A DNA stretch of 64,000 nucleotides from Bin5 sp965204525 (lineage in GTDB: Bacteria; Chloroflexota; Anaerolineae; Caldilineales; Caldilineaceae): NCBI GenBank assembly GCA_965204525.1, contig OZ241994.1, positions 5,332,001-5,396,000 of the forward strand, written 5' to 3'. The notes beneath the pieces are model-generated. The model was given only the letters and a program-made list of their open reading frames with translations, did no database searches and was not told the DNA's origin. Made by a program: the position numbers and the translations under genes. Positions 7,716-15,313 of this stretch are shown here, in pieces. The stretch's first letter is position 1; each line of letters begins with the position of its first letter.

Positions 7716-9965
7716 ATGGAACAAACCAGATTGTTTGAAGGCGCCCGTGTCTACTCCACGACTTTGGGCGACAAAGAGATCAGCATTGAGACGGGCATCC
7801 TTGCCCAGCAGGCAGGCGGCGCGGTAACTGTCCGTTGCGGCGACACGGTCATCCTCGCGACTGCCACGATGGACAGAGGCGTGCGGCCAGGAATCGGCTT
7901 TTTTCCCCTGACCGTCGATTTTGAAGAAAAACTCTACGCCGCCGGACGTATCCCCGGCAACCTCTTCCGCCGCGAAGGCCGTCCAAGTGAACAGGCGATT
8001 CTCCTCTGCCGCCTGGTGGACCGGCCGCTGCGCCCTCTCTTTCCCAAAGGTATGCGTAATGAGGTGCAGATAATCCTCACCGCGCTCAGCTCGGACAACG
8101 AGCATCTGATCGACCCGCTTGCCATAATCGCCGCTTCAGCTGCCCTCTCAATTAGCGATATCCCCTGGGCTGGGCCGGTTGGCGCGGCTTCTCTCGCCTA
8201 TGTGGACGGCGAGCTTATCGTCAATCCGACCGCTTCCGATATGGAGCTGAGTACACTCGGATTGCAGGTTGCCGGCACCTCCGACAATATCCTTATGGTG
8301 GAAGCGGGCGCCGACGAGTTGCCGGAAGATATCATGCTGGATGGACTGCGTTTGGCCTACGAATCAATGCAGCCCGTAATCCAGACGATACAACGGATGC
8401 AGGCTGAGATTGGGAAAGTAAAATATACCGCCCATCCTGTATTTGAGGCGGCCGCGGACACCGTCGAAAAGGTCAACCAACTGGCGCGTGACAAGGTAAG
8501 GACAGCCGTGATTGGAACGACTGACCGCGACGAACGCAAGGCCCGTCTCGCCGAGGTCCGCGACGAAACGATGGAGGCCTTGGCCGAGGCGATCGGTGCA
8601 GGTGAAGTCGACGCCGGGGATGTGGACGACGCGCTGGACAGCCTGCATAAGGAGGCGGTCCGTAGGCGCATCTTGGACGAGAGCGTCCGACCCGACGGCC
8701 GCGACCCCCAGACTGTACGCCCGATACAGGTACAGGTAGGAAACATCCCACGTGTCCATGGCAGCGGTCTGTTCATGCGCGGGGAAACCCATGTCCTGAC
8801 GATTGCGACACTGGGTACGCCTGGCGACGCCCAACGCCTCTACACGTTGCAGCCGGAAGAAGAAAAACGTTATATCCACCACTACAACTTCCCACCTTAT
8901 TCGACGGGCGAGGCCTACCCCATGCGCGGGCCAAAACGCCGCGAAATCGGTCACGGCGCCCTGGCCGAAAGGGCATTGCAGCCGGTGATTCCCGACGAAT
9001 TTCCCTACACCTTGCGACTGGTGAGCGAGGCCGTTAGCAGCAACGGCTCCACCAGTATGGGTTCGGTTTGCGGCAGCACCCTGGCGCTCATGGACGCCGG
9101 TGTCCCGATCGATGCGCCAGTCTCCGGAATTGCGATGGGCCTTGTCCAGGATCAGGATTCCGGGGACTATGTTGTTCTGTCCGACATCCAGGGCGTGGAA
9201 GATCATCTTGGCGATATGGACTTCAAAGTCGCCGGCAGCGGCCACGGTATCACCGCCCTGCAGATGGATCTAAAAATCAAGGGGCTGGACTTTGAGATCC
9301 TGCGGATCGCTCTGGAGCAGGCCCGGCAGGGGCGCCTGCACATTTTGGAAAAGATGTTGGCGGTACTCCCCGAAGCCCGGGAGGAGCTCAGCCCCTACGC
9401 ACCTCGAATCCTCACCGTAAGCGTCGACCCGGAGAAGATCGGCAAAATTATCGGCCCGGGTGGAAAGACCGTTCGGGCTCTGCAGGAACGATACGAAGTC
9501 AAGATCGATATCGACGACGACGGTTCGGTATTTATCTCAGGCCTTAACGGTCTGGCAGCCGAAGAAGCCCGCCGCGAAATCGAATCTCTGACCGAAGAGG
9601 TCGAAATTGGCAAGATCTACACCGGGCAAGTCGTTAGAGTTGAAGCCTATGGCGCTTTTGTCAACTTGCTTCCTGGCGTGGATGGGTTAGTGCATATCAG
9701 CCAGTTGGCGGACTACCGGGTCAACAATGTGGAGGAAATCGCCAACGTCGGCGATGAACTCACGACCATGGTGATCGACATCGATCCGGCAGGCAAGATT
9801 CGCTTGAGCCGGCAGGCTGTACTGGAAGGTTGGAGTGCAGAAGAAGCTCGCGACCGCGACCGTGGAGGGCGCCGCGGCGGGGGCCGCGAACGGGAACGCG
9901 GAGGACGCGGAGGTAACCGCGAGCGCGACCGCAGCATGAGAAACGGTGGCCGCCCTCGAAGATAA
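7716..9965 (+). CDS. pnp: Polyribonucleotide nucleotidyltransferase (PNPase)
   Basis: PNPase degrades RNA 3' to 5' by phosphorolysis and is part of the RNA turnover machinery. The 749-residue protein has two RNase PH folds (about 1-215 and 325-550) joined by a helical domain. The second carries the conserved active-site stretch DIQGVEDHLGDMDFK. It is followed by a KH domain (KIIGPGGKTVRAL) and an S1 domain (GQVVRVEAYGAFVNLLPG). The last 45 residues are Arg/Gly-rich (GGRRGGGRERERGGRGG), an RNA-binding type tail. The ATG at 7716 has GAGGTG seven bases upstream. Confidence 0.97.
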   Translation: MEQTRLFEGARVYSTTLGDKEISIETGILAQQAGGAVTVRCGDTVILATATMDRGVRPGIGFFPLTVDFEEKLYAAGRIPGNLFRREGRPSEQAILLCRLVDRPLRPLFPKGMRNEVQIILTALSSDNEHLIDPLAIIAASAALSISDIPWAGPVGAASLAYVDGELIVNPTASDMELSTLGLQVAGTSDNILMVEAGADELPEDIMLDGLRLAYESMQPVIQTIQRMQAEIGKVKYTAHPVFEAAADTVEKVNQLARDKVRTAVIGTTDRDERKARLAEVRDETMEALAEAIGAGEVDAGDVDDALDSLHKEAVRRRILDESVRPDGRDPQTVRPIQVQVGNIPRVHGSGLFMRGETHVLTIATLGTPGDAQRLYTLQPEEEKRYIHHYNFPPYSTGEAYPMRGPKRREIGHGALAERALQPVIPDEFPYTLRLVSEAVSSNGSTSMGSVCGSTLALMDAGVPIDAPVSGIAMGLVQDQDSGDYVVLSDIQGVEDHLGDMDFKVAGSGHGITALQMDLKIKGLDFEILRIALEQARQGRLHILEKMLAVLPEAREELSPYAPRILTVSVDPEKIGKIIGPGGKTVRALQERYEVKIDIDDDGSVFISGLNGLAAEEARREIESLTEEVEIGKIYTGQVVRVEAYGAFVNLLPGVDGLVHISQLADYRVNNVEEIANVGDELTTMVIDIDPAGKIRLSRQAVLEGWSAEEARDRDRGGRRGGGRERERGGRGGNRERDRSMRNGGRPRR

Positions 9966-10011
9966 GAGGCGGTAGCCCGCCAAAGAGGCAGTTTGTAGGC
10001 CCGTTCGATCG

Positions 10012-10773
10012 ATGAAGATGTCGACTCGAAGCCAGGAAGAGAAAGCCAGTCCTCGTGAACTGCTGCCTGCGGATCATCCGCAGGCAGGCGTTTCCCCTGC
10101 AGAACAGCCGAGTCGGCTCGGTCCTGGGAGAGTTTTGGCGTCCACCGGCTCCGGCAATCCAGCGGTTGGCCGGTCCGTCCCCGATTCGCAAGACATGACC
10201 ACCGCCGCTGCCATCGTTTCTACGCTCAAGGAAATCTTACAGATTGTTCTCCCTGCCATCTTCCTGGCAGCGCTTATTCATCTCTTTCTGGCGCAAGCAA
10301 CGATTGTGCGCGGGCAGAGTATGCAGCCGAACCTTCGACCTGAAGAGAGGCTGATCATGGAAAAGCTGAGTTACTACTTTCAGGCCCCCCGACACAACGA
10401 GATTGTCGTGCTGGATATGCCCGAGTCGCGGGCGCTGATAATCAAGCGCGTCGTAGGACTCCCGGGAGAAACGGTTGAGATTCATCAGGGACGCCTCCTT
10501 GTCGACGGTCGTGAAGTGGTCCCAATGGAGGACGTCGAGCAAGGCTTACAGACCCACACGGCCGGGGACGACGGCCGGCCGCCCCCTAGCTTCGGGGACT
10601 TCCGCTCCGACTACGGCCCCGTCACACTGGCTGAGGATCTGTTCTTCGTGCTGGGCGACAACCGTGACAATAGCAACGACAGCCGCACTTTTGGTCCGGT
10701 TCACCGCGACTACATCAGGGGCCGCATTTGGGTACGTTACTGGCCGTTGACGAGATTTACCATTTTCAGATAG
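10012..10773 (+). CDS. lepB: Signal peptidase I
   Basis: This enzyme cleaves signal peptides from exported proteins at the outer face of the membrane. Counting from 10012 the protein is 253 residues: a polar N-terminal stretch, one membrane anchor (about 72-95), the nucleophile Ser103 in RGQSMQPNL, the general base Lys145 in IIKRVVGLPGE, and the late motif GDNRDNSNDSR. The first 60 codons may not be translated. They contain a strong hairpin (10063-10087) and no ribosome site is obvious; an ATG at 10195 would give 192 residues, a usual length. It lies about 50 bases after pnp. Confidence 0.92.
   Translation: MKMSTRSQEEKASPRELLPADHPQAGVSPAEQPSRLGPGRVLASTGSGNPAVGRSVPDSQDMTTAAAIVSTLKEILQIVLPAIFLAALIHLFLAQATIVRGQSMQPNLRPEERLIMEKLSYYFQAPRHNEIVVLDMPESRALIIKRVVGLPGETVEIHQGRLLVDGREVVPMEDVEQGLQTHTAGDDGRPPPSFGDFRSDYGPVTLAEDLFFVLGDNRDNSNDSRTFGPVHRDYIRGRIWVRYWPLTRFTIFR
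10063..10087 (+). terminator. Hairpin downstream of pnp, overlapping the possible lepB 5' end
   Basis: CTGCCTGCGG (10063-10072) and CCGCAGGCAG (10078-10087) pair perfectly over 10 bp with loop ATCAT, followed by GCGTTT. The short T-run makes it a weak terminator at best. Its position favours the later lepB start at 10195. Confidence 0.4.
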
Positions 10774-10831
10774 TCTGAACTGTAATCTGTTTGAGGCGCC
10801 GCCAGCGCCGAAATCTACGGCGGCATGAGGC

Positions 10832-12664
10832 GTGCGCCTTTCTGCATCTCTCAAAAGCATGAATACAAAAAAGTGGAGTACGACTACAAAAATAGTGGTG
10901 TCATCGCTTCTCGGCCTTCTGGCCGTGCTACTGCTCTACGCCTTCCGAGTGATGATCCAACCGACGATCATCGCCCTCTTGCTCACCTTTGTCCTCTACC
11001 AGCCGGTAAGTTGGGTGCAGCAGCGCACCGGCTGGAGCCGGGCCACCTCGATCGTTGCCGTCTATCTGCTGGTGATTCTCCTTCTGATCATTGGGCCGAT
11101 TATCTTCGTGCCTCGCGTGGTCACATCGGTTGAATCGCTGCTTGTTCTGCTCGAAACCATGGTCACCGACATGCAGTCGGCCGCTTCAGGACCCCTCCTG
11201 CCCATCTTCGGATATAGCCTCAACATCGACGATATTCTTCAACAGTTGGGCACCGTCATTCAGAATGTACTCTCACAGGCCGGCACCGGTGTCCTCGGAC
11301 TGGCAGCCACCTTTACAACCGGAGTGCTAACCACCATCTATGTGCTTGTGCTGGGCTTCTGGTTGCTCAAAGACATAATTAAGTTGCAGCGCATGGTGAT
11401 GAACGCGCTGCCGCCGGAGTACCGGGATGATGTCCAGCGCATGACACAGGAACTGGGCGAAATCTGGATGGCATTTTTGCGCGGGCAGCTGGTTTTGGGC
11501 CTTGTGGTTGGGTTCATGACCTGGATCATCATGTCGATTGTCGGTCTGCCCAATGCAGCGGCTTTGGCTCTGCTCGCCGGCATTCTTGAATTCCTGCCCA
11601 CCGTGGGTCCTGGAATCAGCGGCGCTATCGGCACTCTTGTGGCGCTCTTGCAAGGTCCGACCTGGCTCCCGATTGGCAACATCCCTTTTGCCATCATCGT
11701 CCTGATCCTGTACGTCATCATTACGCAGGTCGAAAGCGTCTATCTCATTCCCCGCCTCGTCGGGCGCCGCGTGCGCCTCCATCCCGCCGTCACCTTTACC
11801 GGCATCATTAGCGCCGCGCTCGTTTTTGGAGTCCTGGGTGTGCTTCTGATCACGCCGACAATTGCCAGTGTGCGCGCCCTCTTGGGATATGTCTTCCGAA
11901 AACTGCGCGATCTGGAGCCATTCGAGTCTCAACAACGGCAAAACGAAATTCAGATTCCCGGGCTGATAGGCGGCCATTGGATCGAAGGCATTGTATTTGA
12001 TCTCGATGGCACCCTGACCCACCTTGACTGGTCCTTGGCAACCGAACTGGCCCAGCGCTTCGACCGGCTCGAGCAGATCTGGCCCGGCGAAAGGCGTGAG
12101 CAGTTCTTCCGTCGCTTTATGGCTTGGATGGAGGGGCCTTCCCTGGCAATCATAAGCCTGCTCACGTGGCTCAGGCTGCACGAAGACGCGCGCCGGCTTA
12201 CCCGCCGCATGCAACGTGTGCGGGGCTTCCCCCCCAGTGAAGCTCAGACCCTTCGCGATGGCGTGCCCGAGTTGCTCGTGGAGTTGCGGCAGCAATACAA
12301 GGTGGCGCTGATTACGAACCGTTCGCGAAACGAGCTGGACTCTTTCTTCCAGCACGCCGAGCTGCCGGATGACCTGTTTGACGCCGTCGTCACCAGAGAC
12401 GACCTGCGCAAGCCCTCCCCCAACAGCGAAGGACTGTTGAAGGTGTTGGAGATTCTTAATCTTCCCGCAGACGCGTGTCTGGTCGTTGGTGATACCGAAC
12501 TCCAGCTGCGCGTCGGCGAGGCGGTCGGCGCGGTGCAGGTTGGTCTCCTGTGCGGCATGGGTGCCACGCAGAACTTCAGCAACGCAGACCTGATCCTGGA
12601 AACGCCGACAGACCTGATTGGCTACCTGAATCGCCCGCAGGTGATGGCGAAGCTGTGGTCGTGA
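10832..12664 (+). CDS. AI-2E family membrane protein fused to a HAD-superfamily hydrolase
   Basis: The 610-residue protein joins two families normally encoded apart. Residues 20-360 are an AI-2E/YdiK/PerM-type permease (PF01594-like) with about eight membrane helices, including EFLPTVGPGISG and ESVYLIPRLVGRRVRLHP. From about 384 it continues as a HAD hydrolase: motif I DLDGT (390-394), motif II in ALITNRS, a Lys in RDDLRKPSPN and motif IV VVGDTELQL. All HAD motifs are present, so the phosphatase domain should be active and cytosolic. Both start choices are uncertain: GTG 10832 is used here, while ATG 10859 lacks a clear ribosome site. Transport substrate and phosphatase substrate are unknown. 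It follows lepB by 58 bases. Confidence 0.85.
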   Translation: MRLSASLKSMNTKKWSTTTKIVVSSLLGLLAVLLLYAFRVMIQPTIIALLLTFVLYQPVSWVQQRTGWSRATSIVAVYLLVILLLIIGPIIFVPRVVTSVESLLVLLETMVTDMQSAASGPLLPIFGYSLNIDDILQQLGTVIQNVLSQAGTGVLGLAATFTTGVLTTIYVLVLGFWLLKDIIKLQRMVMNALPPEYRDDVQRMTQELGEIWMAFLRGQLVLGLVVGFMTWIIMSIVGLPNAAALALLAGILEFLPTVGPGISGAIGTLVALLQGPTWLPIGNIPFAIIVLILYVIITQVESVYLIPRLVGRRVRLHPAVTFTGIISAALVFGVLGVLLITPTIASVRALLGYVFRKLRDLEPFESQQRQNEIQIPGLIGGHWIEGIVFDLDGTLTHLDWSLATELAQRFDRLEQIWPGERREQFFRRFMAWMEGPSLAIISLLTWLRLHEDARRLTRRMQRVRGFPPSEAQTLRDGVPELLVELRQQYKVALITNRSRNELDSFFQHAELPDDLFDAVVTRDDLRKPSPNSEGLLKVLEILNLPADACLVVGDTELQLRVGEAVGAVQVGLLCGMGATQNFSNADLILETPTDLIGYLNRPQVMAKLWS

Positions 12665-13037
12665 GATAAGCGCAGGGCCATCGGCTCAACGCGCCCGAAC
12701 CGGGCCGGAGTCTGATAGATCTGGCAAGAGATTCTCTTGATTCTAAGCTCTGTCCAGGACGGTCAGAACTGCCGGCTTCGGCAAGCGTTTCGCATCTGCT
12801 CCTTTTCTACGCAACAATTCCCGTCGAAAATTGAACGAGACACCTCCGACGTTTTCTGGGCAATTCGATCCCTGACGCGGTCTACTCTTAGGATTGGCCC
12901 CATTCCTTTGGTACCGTGTTGGAAACAACCCATGCAAACGCTCGGGTCTGGACATCCGCCTTCGGGAACTCAAGTAACGGATCGCTTTTCCAGCTCTCTC
13001 TACAATTCATATCAAGGCGCAAAAGTTTGGAGGAGAT
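12665..13037. other. Intergenic gap
   Basis: No gene is supported here. A -10-like TACAAT at 13001-13006 lies 32 bases before the next start codon without a clear -35. Confidence 0.35.
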
Positions 13038-13532
13038 ATGTTCACAAGATATTCGAAAATCTCCATTGTGTGGGCCATCGCGTTAAATGCTTCACTCGTA
13101 GTATTCAACAACCTTACAGACTATAACTCGAACTACTGGTTCGTAGTTCACGTCCTCAAAATGGACACGACCTTCCCCGACAATCAGGGAATGTGGCGAG
13201 CGATAAACGCTTCTTCGCTGCACCATCTGCTCTATTGGGTCATAATTCTCGTTGAGCTGGCGATCGCAGTACTCTGCTGGTGGGGGGGAATACGTCTTCT
13301 CCGGGCGAAAGATGACGCTCAAAGATTCAATCAGGCCAAGGGCATCGCCATCTCAGGCCTGACTCTGGGAACTATCCTGTGGTTTACAGGGTTTATCACC
13401 ATCGGCGGGGAGTGGTTCCTGATGTGGCAGTCGGAAGTCTGGAACGGAAGTCAATCAGCTTTTCGCCTGCTGGTCGTCTTCGGAATCGCGCTTCTTTACC
13501 TCACCCGTTCAGACGGCGCTCTAGATACCTGA
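13038..13532 (+). CDS. DUF2165-type small integral membrane protein
   Basis: The 164-residue protein has four hydrophobic segments and resembles the DUF2165 family of predicted small membrane proteins. Recognisable features are the N-terminal helix followed by FNNLTDYNSNYWFVVHVL and a late helix containing GGEWFLMWQSEVWNGSQSAFR. The function of the family is unknown. The ATG has GGAGG four bases upstream. It stands alone: about 370 bases of apparently non-coding DNA lie before it and 385 after it. Confidence 0.8.
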   Translation: MFTRYSKISIVWAIALNASLVVFNNLTDYNSNYWFVVHVLKMDTTFPDNQGMWRAINASSLHHLLYWVIILVELAIAVLCWWGGIRLLRAKDDAQRFNQAKGIAISGLTLGTILWFTGFITIGGEWFLMWQSEVWNGSQSAFRLLVVFGIALLYLTRSDGALDT

Positions 13533-13792
13533 ATACGTACTGGGACAGTCTGCATTGCGCCCGACTCCAGCAGGCTAGTCTTCCCGCACCTGTTCTACTT
13601 CAATTCCGATCTGTTCCGATCGCCGCCGCGCCGCTCCGTTCAAACGGGTCTGTGCCAATCTGGGTGGGAGAATGTTACTCCATGTCGGAAGATTATTCTA
13701 CATCGAGACGCTGGCTGTCGCTGAGGCAAGACAGCAGGTTGCGCTGTAGGAAGAATAAATAAGCGACAGGTTTTCCTCTCGGCCTGTTTTTG

Positions 13793-13801
13793 TGGTATAA
13801 C
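13793..13801 (+). promoter_or_regulatory. Candidate extended -10 promoter of the molybdenum hydroxylase operon
   Basis: TGGTATAAC (13793-13801) fits an extended -10 and lies about 117 bases before the first gene of the operon. No good -35 is seen. The rest of 13533-13917 shows no gene. Confidence 0.4.
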
Positions 13802-13917
13802 TGAACAAGAGTAGGCTCCTTGTGACTTTCCCGATTCCCTCCTAGCCCAAAGCGGATTTCAAGAGGTAACTTACGCATAAAGGTTCCAACACCCGAACCC
13901 ATCGAGGAGGCAGTTCT

Positions 13918-14829
13918 TTGCAAGCATTTGAATTTGTAGCACCAATCACTGTGGACGAGGCGATCTCGGCCTTGGCTGCCGGGGGCGGAAGGGCCCGCCC
14001 GCTTAGCGGGGGCACCGACCTCATTGCTCAGCTTCAGGAAGGGCGCCTCGCACTGGACACAGTCGTCGACCTGAAGCGAATCCCCGAATTGATGGCGATT
14101 TCCATCAGCGGCGACGGCCTGACCCTGGGCGCTTCCGCGTCCTGCCACTCGATCAACGCCAATCAGGCGATTCGCGACGCCTACCCGGCATTGATCGATT
14201 CGACGCATCTGATCGGCGGCACCCAGATCCAAGGGCGCGCCAGCCTTGGCGGCAACCTGTGTAACTCTTCTCCGGCCGCCGATTCGATTCCCAATCTCAT
14301 TGCCCACAGCGTCACCTGCAATATTGCAGGCCCCAACGGCCGTCGCTCAGTCGCAGTTGAGGATTTTTGTACAGGACCTGGCCGCAATGTGCTGGAAGAT
14401 GGCGAGTTTCTGGTCTCGCTGGATTTCCCCACGCCGCCCGCTAACTTCGGTGCAGCCTACCTGCGATTCATCCCACGCAATGAAATGGATATTGCCGTTG
14501 TCGGCGCCGGCGCCTCCGTTGTTTTGAGCGATGACAAGAGTACAATCCAGTCTGCACGTGTGGCACTGGGCGCTGTCGCGCCGACCCCGCTGTACGTGGA
14601 GGAGGCAGGCGATGCCTTAGCCGGTCAACCGGTCTCCGAAGAGTCCCTGGACAAGGCCGCCGAGCTGGCCAAGGCCGCGGCCAGACCGATCAGCGACATG
14701 CGTGGAACGATCCCCCAGCGCAAACACCTCTCTGCTGTACTGACACAGCGCGCTCTGCGGATCGCAATCGACCGGGCACGAGGCACCAAAACTGTTGACG
14801 AATTGGGGAGACTGAACGGACATGGCTAA
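13918..14829 (+). CDS. Molybdenum hydroxylase FAD-binding subunit (CoxM/XdhB family)
   Basis: This subunit passes electrons from the Fe-S subunit to FAD in xanthine-dehydrogenase-family enzymes. The 303-residue protein has the FAD motifs of the family: GGGRARPLSGGTDLIAQ near residue 21 and SLGGNLCNSSPAADSIP around residue 110. The start is TTG at 13918, chosen because GAGGAGG lies seven bases upstream and the sequence MQAFEFVAPITVDEAI aligns with the family start. It overlaps the next gene by 8 bases, so the subunits are translationally coupled. Subunit order FAD, 2Fe-2S, Mo matches cox-type operons. Confidence 0.92.
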   Translation: MQAFEFVAPITVDEAISALAAGGGRARPLSGGTDLIAQLQEGRLALDTVVDLKRIPELMAISISGDGLTLGASASCHSINANQAIRDAYPALIDSTHLIGGTQIQGRASLGGNLCNSSPAADSIPNLIAHSVTCNIAGPNGRRSVAVEDFCTGPGRNVLEDGEFLVSLDFPTPPANFGAAYLRFIPRNEMDIAVVGAGASVVLSDDKSTIQSARVALGAVAPTPLYVEEAGDALAGQPVSEESLDKAAELAKAAARPISDMRGTIPQRKHLSAVLTQRALRIAIDRARGTKTVDELGRLNGHG

Positions 14830-15295
14830 AAAGATCGCTGTAGAGACAACACTGAATGGCGAAGAGACTATTTTCCTTTGCGAGCCTCGTCAGACACTGC
14901 TGGAGGCGCTCAGGGACAATCTGGGCCTTATCGGCAGCAAAGAAGGCTGCGGCAATGGCAACTGCGGCGCCTGTAACGTGATCCTGGACGGTGTTCTCGT
15001 TAACTCCTGTCTCGTGCTGGCGCCGGAAATCGAAGGTCGCTCGGTCGTGACAATCGAAGGCATCGCAGAAGATGGTGAGCTGCATCCGCTTCAGCAGAAG
15101 TTCCTTGAGCACGCCTCTCTGCAGTGCGGTATCTGCACGCCGGGCTTCATCGTCTCCGCCAAGTCGCTGTTAGATGACAATCCCGATCCCAGCGAGCATG
15201 ATGTGCGCCTGTGGCTCGCAGGCAATCTCTGTCGTTGCACAGGATATGACAAGATCGTGCGGGCTGTGTTGGACGTGGCCGAAAGCGACGCCTAG
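14822..15295 (+). CDS. Molybdenum hydroxylase 2Fe-2S subunit (CoxS/XdhC-type small subunit)
   Basis: This small subunit carries two 2Fe-2S clusters that relay electrons from the molybdenum site to FAD. In 157 residues it has the plant-ferredoxin-like site C43-x4-C48-x2-C51 with Cys63, and the second site C102-x2-C105 with C137-x-C139 (LCRCTGY). All eight cysteines are present. The ATG overlaps the end of the FAD subunit, and the large subunit begins 18 bases later after GGAGGAG. Confidence 0.95.
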   Translation: MAKKIAVETTLNGEETIFLCEPRQTLLEALRDNLGLIGSKEGCGNGNCGACNVILDGVLVNSCLVLAPEIEGRSVVTIEGIAEDGELHPLQQKFLEHASLQCGICTPGFIVSAKSLLDDNPDPSEHDVRLWLAGNLCRCTGYDKIVRAVLDVAESDA

Positions 15296-15313
15296 CCCGG
15301 AGGAGGATATCAA

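Noticed and set aside
11327..12355. 342-codon minus-strand frame inside the AI-2E/HAD gene
   Set aside because: Mirror frame of a supported gene with no recognisable domain.
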